Source of the DNA: Jacaranda mimosifolia | Taxonomy: Eukaryota > Streptophyta > Magnoliopsida > Lamiales > Bignoniaceae | Reading direction: 5' to 3' | Length of the DNA stretch: 64,000 nucleotides | Assembly: GCA_018894105.1 (NCBI GenBank) | Contig: CM032119.1 | Span: forward strand, 12,541,246 to 12,605,245 | In this document: positions 11,257 to 22,425 of the stretch, piece by piece | How positions within the stretch are numbered: the first letter of the stretch is position 1 | Layout: the number at the start of each line of letters is the position of its first letter | Made by a program: the position numbers and the translations under genes | The notes under the pieces: generated by a model | What the model was told of the DNA's origin: nothing | Seen by the model: only the letters and a program-made list of their open reading frames with translations | Databases searched by the model: none

Positions 11257-13030
11257 CAACCATTCATGCATAGTACTGAAAACACTAATGTGCTGAGAAT
11301 GATACCAAAAATCAATGAAAAAGTTTCTAGTATTGGCATTTATGTACTCTAAAATTGTGATTATGTACTTAATTTGCCAAGGTTGTGTACGTATTATGTG
11401 TATTTCTGTATTTGCTTTTTCAAAGGCCCAAATGAGGCTCAATTTGAGGCGTGGAACAACACATAAGATACCATAACGCGACAAAATCGTGGTTTGTTGA
11501 AGAAATGGCATAGATACACATGTATTGAAATGGTTTGGAACACAAACACCCATATCCAACTACTTGCACTCTCATTCATAGTAGTGTGAAACCATTCACA
11601 CATGGTACCAAAAATCCCTAATGTGCTAAGAATGATACGCCATGATCTTATGATCATGCAATGGCTTACTTAATTTGCTAATATTGTGTACGTTTCCTTT
11701 TTATGTTTCTGTACTTGTTTTTCCAAAGGTCGAGTTGAGGCTCAATTCAATGTGTGGAACAACACATAAGTGACCCTAATGTGGCAAAACCATGTTTTGT
11801 TGAAGAAATAGTTTGGATACGCATGTGTTGAAATGGTTTGGAACACAAATACGCACATCCAACCACTTGCGATCTCATTTATAGTAGTGTGAAACTATTC
11901 ATGCATGGTACCAAAAATTCCTAATGTGCTGAGAATGATACGCCATGGTCTTATGATCATGCAATGGCTAGATTAGGCAGAATTGAACTCAATCCATTAT
12001 GTGTTGAGAATGATGCCAAAAATCTATGAAAAAGTACCCAGTATTAGCAGTTATGTACTTCAGAACTGCATTTATGTACTTAATTGGCCAAGGTTGTGTA
12101 CTTCTTATACGTGTTTCTATACTTACTTTTCCAAAGCCCAAGTTGAGGCTTAATTTGATACGTGGAATAATACTAAGATACCTTAACACGACAAAACTAT
12201 GGTTTGTTAAAGAAATAGTCTTGATAGTACGTGAAATAGTGGAACTCAAACACCCTCATCTAACTACTTGTGCTTTTGTTCATAGTAGTATAAACCATTA
12301 ATGCGTAAGCTAAATGAATCCCCTCAACACCACCATCGAAAACTAGTGAACCTATCATGACTATATGAGTCATATGACTAATACTTCATGGTCTTACTAT
12401 CATACAATGGCCAGATTTATGACGAATTGAACTCAATCCCTTATGTGCTAAGAATGATGCTAAAAATCCACGAAAAAGTACTCAGTATTAGCATTTATGT
12501 ACTTCATAACTGTATTTATGTACTTAATTTGCCAAGATTGTGTATTTATTATGCGTGTTTCTATACTTGCTTTTCTAAAGGCCAAGTTAAGACTTAATTC
12601 GATGCATGGGAACAACACATAGGCCACCCTAACGCGACAAAACTATGGTTTTTTAAAAAAATAGTCGTGATATTATATGTTGAAATGGTTGGAAACTCAA
12701 ACACCCATATTCAACCACTTGCGCTCTCATTCATAGTAGTTTAAATCGTTGATGCATGAGCCAAATGAATCCTCTCGACACCACCATCAAAAACCAGTGA
12801 ACTTATCATGACTATATGACTCCGAGGACTAACAAGCCATGGTCTTATAATCATGCAATTGCTAGATTAGGTCAAATTGAACTCAATCCCTTATGTACTG
12901 AGAATGATACTAGAAATATGCAAAAAAATACCTAGTATTAGCATTTATGTACTTCGTAACTGCGTTTATGTTCTTAATTTAGCAATGTTGCGTACTTATT
13001 TTGCGTGTTTATGTACTTCAAAACTATAAA
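11257..13030 (+). repeat. Tandem array of 300-440-bp units
   Basis: Units carry the ordered markers CTAATGTGCTGAGAATGAT, AAAAAGTA-CAGTATTAGCA, TTATGTACTT, CTTAATTTGCCAA-GTTGTGTAC, GCTTTTCCAAAGGCC, a run CGACAAAACCATGGTTTGTT, then GAAATGGTTTGGAACACAAACACCC and CTCATTCATAGTAGT. About five units start near 11257, 11600, 11900, 12300 and 12745. Some insert an extra ~100-bp segment (CACCACCATC...AACTAGTGAAC). The array was split by element A (left part at 4330-4455) and runs up to the 3' end of the Ulp1-like pseudogene. Confidence 0.85.
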
Positions 13031-14398
13031 TTATAAACACCATCTATTTTAATCATCCAAATACACAAATTATGAATGTTATCCAGTAAGAATGTTAGAA
13101 ATACTGAAACATTCACATCAATATCCACAAACAAAATAGTCCATTCACCCAGATAATAACCATCCGACCATCATCATTCTCTCTTAGAATACATTAAACT
13201 ATGCTCATCGATCAAAATTTTTGCAGCAATATGTGTTCAATATGCATCTATAGAACAATCATCTGCATATTGCCAGAAATCCTTGGTGTTTCTTGCTTAA
13301 CACTCAGCCCAAAGACATACATAAGCTCCACAGTCCAGGTCCCCATTTTGTTGGCAACTAAAATGTATTTGCACTTCTCTTTGTGGCGCAATATACCCCA
13401 ATGAATGTTTTAGGTATCCAATCATAAACTTAGCCTGCAAAAGTATTTGTTAGTTTTTATTCAAATACTTAGATGAATATGTCACAAATATAAGCGAACT
13501 TATAAAAACTTTTGTTGTTGCTTTTGTCTGGGGGGACCAGGATGAGTTCATCTATATGAACTTCTTCTTAGTTATGTCCAACACAAGAAGGAACCAGTGA
13601 TAATGGTTGTTAATAAGGAATATAATAAATTGGCACTGGTTCAGCACATCTAAATTCAGCTCTTCTAGGAACTTGCACTTGCTCAGTTGATCAATAAATT
13701 TTGGAAATTCATCTTGCTTTATAGCACGCCTCTTATTTGCTTTCTCAAGTTCTCTTAGAATTTCCTCCTATCAACAATTAATGTTAGAACTTATTAAATC
13801 AAGTTATTTGTAGTTGAAAATGCAAAACAAACACTATATACCTGCACATACAGAGTCAAACACCAAATATTGTGATCACATTTTTCTCTAAATGAAGGGC
13901 TGCACGAGATCTTCATACAGCAATCAATTAAATTTAACCTCAACTCTTTCCCGAACAACAGATTACACAACACATATCCTGCAATTTGCAGATCAGGTCC
14001 CTCCTAAATAGTAACACTACAATAACAAATCATCATGTTACTTGAATCATAAATTTACTATAAAAAGAATAATGTGTATTCCCTATAATTACTCCATTTT
14101 ATCTCATTGCAAATATGAGTCAATAATTTCTCTCTTTATCAAATATCTCATAACACCCTCTATAATTTGCTTGTCCTTGAAACTGATTAAAGAAGTCCGC
14201 ATTATTCGATAAATTGGACTCTGCAGATCCAAGCTCTATCAACTCAATATTTTGGACATTCTTCATCTTCTCCTATCAAAAATGCAATACACATATCCAG
14301 TACTTCAATCCAGCTATGTATTATATATTCTAATGTAACTCAATATTTGTCTTACTTACATCAAGTATAAAAACTTATAAATACAGTATTTAAAACTT

Positions 14399-15027
14399 CT
14401 ATACGCATACCTTCTTCTTTTTGTCATTGTCCTTATGAGCAATCCGCTTCACTCTTGTCCTTTGTGGTGTGGTGCTAGGAGATGTAACAAAGTCAATTTC
14501 TTTTATGTTTTTCACCGTTTCACTTTGGTCTTGCATATCTTTAATGATAGAAGCTATGGTCACTTCCAACAATAGAACATCTCCCAATTTAGGACTTTTA
14601 AGGTGAATTCCACCATCATCACCTTCCTCATACTCCTCATTTTCATCTTTCTCTTCCTCTTCTTTTTCCTCCTGCTCTTCCTTTTCTTTCTCTCCTCATC
14701 TTTCGCTTTCTCTTCCTCTTTTGTTCCCTCATTTTCTTCCTCTTTTTCTTCCTCCTCTTTTTCCTCATTATTTTCCTCTTCCTCTTCTTTTAACTCTTTT
14801 TCTTTCGATTTTCCTTCATCCTTCTCTTCCTCAGCCTCAAATCCAATAGAAAGTCCTTTATTCTCAAGAAAGAAAAGTCTTTCTTTCAATAATTCTATCT
14901 TTTTCTCTTTCTCATTCAACATTCCTTGCAAGCCATACACATTAACAGTTGGTGCTCCATGATATATTGGTAACAACAATTCCTCCTTTTTAGGGAATGG
15001 ATAAATATCTAGAACTTCTTCAAACAT
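14399..15027 (-). pseudogene. Glutamate/lysine-rich middle segment of the Ulp1-like gene
   Basis: The frame 15027-14560 opens with MFEEVLDIYPFPKKEELLLP and continues into roughly 70 residues of mostly E and K, then a basic RKKKRKRK-type patch. An overlapping frame 14587-14399 continues with DFVTSPSTTPQRTR. It is probably a charged linker between the N-terminal domain and the protease domain. The corresponding plus-strand frame of F, L and S (14603-14962) is the antisense shadow of this tract. Confidence 0.5.
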
Positions 15028-15429
15028 AATTCTATAGCTTTGTTTGTAATTTTATATGTACCTAAAACTATTATAACAACAAAGATAAGGAATATAAGTT
15101 ATTACCATATTTCTAGTAATCCTCTTGAATTTTTCTTCTGCCTCAGTAACTTTCAGGGGGATCTTACTCTCATACTATTAAAGGAATTGTGGAAATGAAT
15201 ACAATGAATTTCTCATTCCCAAGCAAGGAATACATATTCACAAACCCAAGCATGTTATTCGAAAGAAGAATTATGCAATGTTATAGTTACTCAATAATAA
15301 TAATAAATATTAATAGTAAAAATGCCATTAACTTAGCATCAGGCTAACACTGCATCTATTAAAGTATTTCTTTCTTGGACCTTTCCCTATTTCACCTCCT
15401 AGATACACCAAAATCTCATCATGCAAAAA

Positions 15430-15946
15430 TTTAAATGCACCAACTCCCCATGCATAAAGGCCAATGGAAGATCAAATCGTCAATGTACAACAGAAGGAAT
15501 ATAGGTGTCGAATAGTTACTAGTTGGAAACAAAATATAGTTGAAAACTAGTAGTATGTATATCTTAACAAAATAATCTCTATCCTGATCACTATGTTTTT
15601 CTGCCAACTCATTCAATCTTTTACAAATCTCTACTCGAGTGACATTCTTATTTTTTTCCTTCAAATAATCATTTTACAATTTCTGACTCGATCTTTATAT
15701 TAAAATCCACAGGTTGCCTCACGTTCTGCAACCCCACAACAATAGAAAATCCCTTGTAGTAAAAGGAAGCCCAATATCATTACCAAAAATAAAAGAACAA
15801 GACCTAATATTAAACCTTCTTAAGAGAGCTTCAACTCTATTAATACTATTAGTACTCAATTTACTCAAGTTAATCATTTTACAGTACGTAAAAAATAGGG
15901 CTCTCTTTAGTGCTTCGGTGTGTTTGAAACTCATCTTACCATCCAA
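15430..15946 (-). pseudogene. DUF1985-like N-terminal segment
   Basis: The frame 15946-15719 reads ...NSINRVEALLRRFNIRSC followed by SFIFGNDIGLPFTTRDFLLLWG. This resembles the 'F-x-G-x-x-I-x-F-T-x-x-D-F-x-x-x-x-G' block of transposon-linked plant proteins. The frame 15664-15431 continues with RVEICKRLNELAEKHSDQDRD and the hydrophobic IYILLVFNYILFP, then DDL. The two frames are separated by a stop and frame change at about 15715. The assignment rests on pattern memory and needs a profile search. Confidence 0.45.
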
Positions 15947-16084
15947 CTCTTTTATAATATTTTTAAAATACCTTGGAGAGCACCAAGAATATAGCTTGGG
16001 GTCTCTATTAACTTCAGTCGTTAGTGTGTAGGTCCCTGAGTTTTAGCCATTATTTTTGCAAGAAAATGAGACATACACTTGCAT

Positions 16085-16395
16085 TTGAGGTTTTGGAACA
16101 ACTCACAATTTAAATACTGAAAATTTGAATTTTTGTATTGAAAACACTTGCACGGAATACTGAATTGGAGGTATTGTATACTACAACTCACAATTCAAAT
16201 ACCGAAAGTTTCAATTTTGTACAAAAAAGTTGCACAGCATACTGATTTGGAGGTTTTGAATACTGCAAACTCAGAACTAAAATACTAAAAACTTGAATTT
16301 TGCTACCAAAAAAATTGGAACATAATATTGAATTGGAGATCTATACTACAACTCACAATTTAAATATTGAAAATTTGAATTTTGATACCATATTA
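16085..16395 (+). repeat. Short tandem repeat array, unit about 80-90 bp
   Basis: Four units contain the core 'GGAGGT...ACTACAACTCACAATT-AAATAC-GAAA-TTTGAATTTT'. They begin near 16088, 16168, 16248 and 16335. The array lies upstream of the 5' end of the Ulp1-like pseudogene, mirroring the larger array at its 3' end. Confidence 0.75.
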
Positions 16396-16696
16396 TTTGG
16401 AAATAATATTAATCATATTAATGATAAGTTTGCATGAATGGAAGTTTAAGAAATGCTCAAACAGGATGGATACACATCGATACACCATAAATCAGATAAT
16501 ATCCCTAAAATTCAATTATAAACAACTAATATACACTACACATTATATGAATTATATAATTACTATATTCAGATAATTGATAATTGAAGCATACAATTAA
16601 ACAACAATTGAAGTATAAGTTGACAATATTCAAGTACCAACAAACTTATATTAGGGGTTTTTTTAATAAAAGAAAAGACTAACTGTGGATGAATAT

Positions 16697-17100
16697 CACT
16701 ACAACAAATTGCACATTACGTAACAGAAATTTTGGTAACAAAGGTAAAATTCGTTACATATGTTAGATTTATTATAACAAAATTGATTTTTTGTTACAAA
16801 TAACAACTTCTTTAGTAACAAAGTAAAAGTCTTGTTACATTTAACTCAAATTTGTTACCTTGAATTTTTTATGTTCGTAACTAAATAATAATTCGTTACG
16901 AAAAATGTTATTTTGTTATATATAACATTTTCTGTCACATAAGAAGATATATTTGTAACAAAATTTGGTACCTTTTGTAACGACAAAATATTTGTTACAA
17001 ATAAAATATATTGTAACAAAGTTTTTAGTTACTAAACTTTAATTAACTTCCTTCTCAAATATCAATTGTACACATATGGTAACAACGATTTTCGTTACTA
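16697..17100 (+). repeat. Left terminus and subterminal repeats of the CACTA element
   Basis: At least fifteen GTAAC or GTTAC pentamers occur in both orientations, for example ACGTAACAG (16728), TTGTTACAAATAAC and GGTAACAACG. The right block is at 22115-22425. Confidence 0.8.
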
Positions 17101-17109
17101 ATTATAAAT

Positions 17110-17930
17110 GAATATTAAATTAAACTTTTACTAATACTTGTGGGTTGGACTTTTGTTCAAGAAATGGACTTCACAATAATGTAAAGAATTTGTTAATTGG
17201 ATTTAACCAATTTTTTAGTGAATTATTACTGAACTGGATTTTATTTTAAAGATTGAACTTGAAGAAAATTGAAGTGAATAATCCATTAGTTGGGCTAATT
17301 TTTTTAAAATATTGGGCTTTATAACTTTTTTGTGAATTATTCAATAAATTGAGAGTTTTCATTTATGAAGTTGATATGACCAAATTTATAGTAAATTAAG
17401 TGGCGAATTAGGCTTCATTTTAAGAGTTGGTCTTAAACAAATTTGAAGTGAGATAAATGATGAATCAGGCTTTCTTCAAGGAACTGAGCTTATTTTTTAT
17501 TAATTGGGCTTCACATTAATTCAAATAATTGATTACTTTGGGTTGACCAACTTATTTTGTTTTATACTAATTGTGCTTAACTAATATTTTAGTGAATTGG
17601 CAAATTGGGCTTCATACTAATTTGAAGAATTTGTTAATTGGGCTTTACCAACTTCCTTTTCATTAAGTGAGCTTCAATGTTCTCCTAGTAAATTAGTGAA
17701 TTGGATTTCAAAATAAATTGGATTTGATATTAACTTAAAGAATTGATTAATTGTGGTTTTGCAACTTTTCTTTTATTAATACGAATTCGCCGATTTTTTA
17801 GTAAATTAATGTCATTTGGTAAAGAATTGGGTTTGACATCAAATTGCATAGTTGATTAATTGGGCTTTTGCAACTTTTCTTTTAGTAATTGGGCTTCACT
17901 AATTTTGTAATGAATTGGTGTCAATAGAGG
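17110..17930 (+). repeat. Degenerate TTGGGCTT-type repeat block inside the CACTA element
   Basis: Phrases such as AATTGGGCTTCA, TTAATTGGGCTTT and GTGAATTGG recur roughly every 60-130 bp, interleaved with CAACTT-CTTTT. It is a diverged internal array of unit length about 120 bp with no coding potential. Confidence 0.6.
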
Positions 17931-17934
17931 TGGT

Positions 17935-18110
17935 AATTTGGGTGGGTCGTGCGGGTTTGGGTTGGGAAATTTTTTCAAACCTAACCCAACCCAACCTAAT
18001 GATAGCCTAAAAATGTTCAACACTAACCCAACCTGAATCGTATCAGGTCAGGTTCAGGTTGACTTGATTTTTATTTGGTAAATTCACCAACTCAAATCCA
18101 CCCAATCCAA
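17935..18110 (+). repeat. GGGTGGGTCG / CAACCCAACC segment, possible hAT-type fragment
   Basis: The text AGAGGTGGTAATTTGGGTGGGTCGTGCGGGTTTGGGTTGGG followed by AACCCAACCCAACC resembles the left end of a common plant hAT-like non-autonomous family (terminus like CAGGGGTGGCAA). No matching right end or 8-bp duplication was found, so it is an unconfirmed fragment nested in the CACTA element. Confidence 0.35.
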
Positions 18111-18177
18111 CCTGTCAATTTGATTTAAAATAATTATTTCAAACATTTGTTTTAATGTCAAACCCTACTATGAAAAT

Positions 18178-18900
18178 ATATATATACACACACACACACA
18201 CAAAATAACTTACTTATATTTTATAAAACCACACAGACCGCCTCCCCCTCCATATTTGTTGCCCATTTAACATAATTTTAATATAAAAATATCAATTTAC
18301 CCTTAATCATTTCAATTATATACAATTCAATTTAAATAATTTTTTTATCATATTTTATTTTTTTCTTTTTTGTTTCATTCTTTTCTTTTCTTTTTATTCT
18401 CATTTCTCTCTTCTTCCATTATTTCATAATTTCTCATTTTATACATATATATAAATTTACCATTGCTTCTCATTTCTCATTATTTCATATATTCTCATTT
18501 TATACACACACACACACACACATATATATACATATAAATTTATCTATAAAATTTTAAATAATTTTTATTTTTATCTTTTTTCTTTTTAATTATTCATACA
18601 TGTATACTTATTTTTTCTATTTATACTTATTCACATATATATAATATACATATATATAAATTTCTCAATAAAATTTAAATTACTTTTCTTTTATCTTTTT
18701 TTATTTATTCATTCCGAATTAAATAATATTTAATATTTATAAAAATATATATAATATAATTTTTATTCATACTTATATACATATATATATATTTCAATAA
18801 AATTTAAAGAAGATTCATCGTATATTTCTTATATTATACATATATAAATTTATCATTATTTCATATACTCTTATTTTATACATATGTATAAATTTATTTA
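18178..18900. repeat. AT-rich tract with CA/TA microsatellites
   Basis: It includes (CA)n at 18188-18203 and 18505-18522 with adjoining (TA)n, and many TATATATA/ACATATA runs up to 18900. It is low-complexity DNA within the CACTA element. Confidence 0.8.
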
Positions 18901-21345
18901 ATGAATTTGGATGGCAATGCAATTTTGTTTCCCTCCAACTTTGTATTGCCTCCAAATTTTGGCCCATAAAAAATGTTAACAATTGTTTTTATTATTAGTT
19001 TGACATAATAATTTAACTTGATTTCTTCCAAAAATTTGATTCCATCTAATAATAATGAATTCTCTGCATTTTTTCCAATTCCTCTAAATTTTAGCTCCTC
19101 CATTTTTTTGTACAAATAATTTATAGCAAACTTAATTTCTTTTATCTTAGATTATATGACGAATTGACATATAGTTTTTTAAATTATTAAATGACTTTCT
19201 ATTATAGTTAAAATAGTTAAATAAAATATAATGTGCTTAAGAATTTAATTTTTTATTATAATTTATTGCAATATTCTTTTAGAAAAATTCAAAAAACTCC
19301 TTAAAATAAATAGTTAAAGGTTACATACCTGAATAGCAAAAGAAAAGAAAGAAATCTAATTTATCATAATATTTAATGAAAAGAAAACGGCCCCTAAAGT
19401 TAGGCATGTTAATGTTACATTTCGTTTTTTAATCGTTGTATTGGCTAGTTAAAATTTTTTGTAACTTATAGATATCTATATGTTAATTGTGTGTATATTT
19501 TACTATATAAATTGCTAAAATGAAGATAACTTTCATGGTTTAATTTAGTGTAAAAAAAATATTAACTTAAAGTATATTATTAAATGTAATGATTATTAAT
19601 TTTCATGGACCTGAACAAATTGTTCATAAGAATTAGTTGATCTACATATTATATTTCTTTCAAAAAATAAGTTTCCCTCCAAAAATAAATTCCCCAATTA
19701 TTTTTTTATTCCCTCCAAATTTTTGCTCCTCCCTCCATTTTGTGTATAAATAGTATATACAAAAATTATTTGTTTTATCTTATATTATAAGATGAATTAC
19801 GATGTATTATTATGGGGGTTAAAAATTTAATTCTATTCTTTGTTCTTATTTATTAGGACATTGTTTTTGGACAAAACAATTTTAGAAAAATTGTTTATAA
19901 ATTCTAAAAACTTTAGTCTTTATGTGTAATTAATTTTATTTTAAAAATTAAAATATTATGTACTAATAATATATTGATGTGGACAATTTGAACATGCATT
20001 TATTAAAAAATTTCTACACTTAATTAACGCAAATTGTTTTGAAATTGATCAACTTGTATAACTTTAATATAGTTGGAAATTTTGAAATTATTTTGAAATA
20101 CTCATGACATTGTAATATAAACTTAGTAATATAGCTATAAGTTTAATAAAATTATTTTTTATCCCCATATATTTAATTAAATATTTGAAAAATTGTTAGC
20201 ATCCTTAACAAATTTGTAAATGTCAGTTGAAAATGTATATTCAAATTCAAAAATATCCTACAAAAGCCGTTTTGATTATTTTTCAAACAAAAATACCCCT
20301 AGACTTATTTGTAACTTTAACATGGGGGTTTAACTTTAATATTATTTAAATTACTCAGAATAAATTAAAATAATTTTATTAATAATTTTTTTAAATATTA
20401 AATAATCTTTTAATTGAAGTTGAATTAAAAAAGTAAAAATTTAAAATCATCAACATATCTAAAGTAATTTAATCAAATTTAATTAAACATATTTACTAAT
20501 TATAAAAGAAAAAAATAGATCAAATTCATCTCTTAATTAAATATGATTTTTTTAAAATTACATCTCACTAATATTAAAAAATAATCATATTTAAAATAAT
20601 TTAATTAGATTAATTTGAATATATTTATTAAATATAAAAAATATTTATTAACTAAAATAAATAATTTAAAAATAAAAATAAGATCTAAAAAATATCATAC
20701 TAACAATAGTAATTTTAAAATGTCAATTTCACCCTAACAACCTAATAAAAAAGTTATTAATGTGATATCTTGTCCCCTCCTAAAACACAAATAAATAAAT
20801 AATTTTCTCTCAATTCATTTTCCACCTATCACCCAAAATACAAACAAACAACCATCACATTCTCCAACCCCACTTCCAAAAAACCATTTTGCTAAAATAT
20901 TTTGACAAAATGTTCCAATTCATAAACAAACAAGCCCTAATTTAAACTAATTTCATTAAATTTATTAATTAATAAAAAATAAATAATTCAAAATGTGTGA
21001 GATCTAGAGTTTGAACCCTATGAGACCTTGATGTGTGTATATATAAATAAAAATAAATAAATTTATTTATTAATCAAAATAAATAATTTAAATAAAAATA
21101 AAATCTAAAATTTTATCCTAGCAATATAATTTTAATAATTTTAAATAAATAAAATATTTTAATTATTTTGAACAAAATAATGCAATGATTTAAATAAATA
21201 AGTGATAAAAAATCAATATTAAGTTTAGTAAGCAAAGAGTACAGGAGATGAGGCTTGAGAGCCATATTAAGTTTTGGAGGCAAAGAGAATAAGTATATAT
21301 GCGCATCCTTATCTGCATTTATATCAATTGCAGGCAAGATGGTTA
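18901..21345. other. AT-rich interior of the CACTA element
   Basis: No coding sequence. Two related segments about 760 bp apart (18925-19110 and 19670-19780) share TTCCCTCCAA, CTCCTCCATTTTTT and GTA-AAATAG words. The segment 20790-20940 ends in AAACAAACAAGCCCTAA, which resembles a MITE terminus, but no partner end was identified. Confidence 0.45.
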
Positions 21346-22080
21346 GTAGCTTGCTTCATGTGGGCCCTGGCGCGTGATTGAATCCAACTTCAAGCAAAAC
21401 CCCCAAATTCATCTCCAGCCAACTACAGTCCATTGCGCCCAGGCCAAAGATGTTGGGCCCATTCCAGCAGGCCCAAGCGCTTAGCCCAGCGCACCGAAGC
21501 AGGGAGCCCGAATTTGAGGCCTAATGAGCAAGTCCAGCAGTTCCCAGCCTAGCCCATGGACCAGTGTCCATCCAACTTAAGTTTAGTGTAGTGGATGGCC
21601 CAATGTGAAAGCTTAATGAAGCGACCCATCACGCCCAGGCCCAAGCGCTCAGCCCAGCGCGCCTAAGCAGGGAGCTCGAGTCTAAGGCCCAATGAGCGGG
21701 CCCAGTAGTTCCAAGGCCAACAATAGTCCATTGCACTAAGGCCTAAGATGTTGGGCCCATTCCAATAGGCCCAAGCGCTCAGCCCAATGTGCCGAAGTAG
21801 GAAGCCCGAGTCCAGGGCCCGATGAGCGGGCCCAGCAGTTCCTAGCCTAGCCCACGGACCGGTGTCAATCCAGCTTTAGTGCAATGTAATAGATGGCCCA
21901 GTATGTTAAAGCTTGATGAAGCAGCCCCAAACTCGGGGCCTAATCTAATGATCTAGTGCTCGCCTTAAGCCCATCACACCGAAGTCCAGAGAGCGAAGCC
22001 CAGCGTGCTTATACTGAGCCCCAATTGGTCCAGCCAGGCTCGTTGGCCTAGTGTTTGCATGCCCAACTACCAGTGGTTGA
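21346..22080 (+). repeat. GC-rich GGCCCA / AAGCGC tandem block in the CACTA element
   Basis: The unit contains GGCCCAAGCGCTCAGCCCAG, CGC-CGAAGCAGGGAGCCCGAG, GGCCCAATGAGCGGGCCCAGC and AGTTCC-AGCCTAGCCCA-GGACC. Copies start near 21430, 21635 and 21765. The block is strikingly GC-rich compared with its surroundings and has no long open frame. Confidence 0.8.
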
Positions 22081-22425
22081 GCAAGATCAAAAGATTATAT
22101 TATGCATAGTTAACGAACAAATAAAATGCAACAAAATTGTCAATGTTTTAGTAACTAAATATTTCGTTACACTATAAAAATCTATCGTAACTAATACACT
22201 TTTTTGTTACTAGTATCATATTTTTGGTAACGATACATTTCGTCGCCATAAGTCCATCATTCATAGCGAACCATAAATTTCTTTACTATTATTTTTTGCA
22301 ACGGGTTTTAGGGCATTAAACTTAAGAAACAAAAATTTTGAAATTTGTTACCAATATTTGGGTAACGAATTTCAGCCTTATGGTAACGAAATTATTCATT
22401 ACTAAAAGAATAATTTGTTGTAGTG

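Larger units (their letters stand above)
13200..16031 (-). pseudogene. Degenerate Ulp1-like cysteine protease / DUF1985-type gene of a DNA transposon
   Basis: Reading right to left on the minus strand, fragments follow the architecture of the large plant transposon-derived Ulp1 family. First comes a DUF1985-like part at 15946-15430 (RSCSFIFGNDIGLPFTTRDF; then DYFVKIYILLVFNYILFP). An E/K-rich segment follows at 15027-14399, and then the C48 protease domain at 13990-13200. Catalytic residues are recognisable: His in IINNHYHWFLLVLD-like text near 13580 (FLINNHYHWFLLVLD), and Gln and Cys in QQNGDLDCGAYVCLWA near 13310-13360. Exon-like blocks are separated by AT-rich introns. In-frame stops after KKKFI and after LWAEC, and a break after LLLWGCRT, indicate a pseudogene. 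The family assignment of the protease part is firm; DUF1985 is recalled from pattern only. Confidence 0.7.
16697..22425. mobile_element. Non-autonomous CACTA (En/Spm-type) transposon, 5.7 kb
   Basis: The left end CACTACAACAAATTGC and the right end ...AATTTGTTGTAGTG are perfect inverted repeats for 14 bp. About 400 bp at the left and 300 bp at the right are crowded with the motif GTAACAAA and its reverse TTTGTTAC, the transposase-binding subterminal repeats typical of the superfamily. No transposase-like frame occurs between them. The interior is a mosaic: TTGGGCTT repeats (17110-17930), AT/CA-rich DNA, and a GC-rich 'GGCCCA' array (21350-22080). The flanks are TAT and ATT, so a clean 3-bp target duplication is not seen. 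Confidence 0.85.

Noticed and set aside
11257..13030. Regularly spaced repeats considered as a CRISPR-like array
   Set aside because: The units are 300-440 bp, diverged, and without short identical repeats separated by unique spacers; the sequence is plant nuclear DNA.
14603..14962. 119-codon plus-strand frame rich in Phe, Leu and Ser, looking like a membrane protein
   Set aside because: It is the exact antisense of the Glu/Lys-rich segment of the minus-strand Ulp1-like pseudogene, which has better family context.
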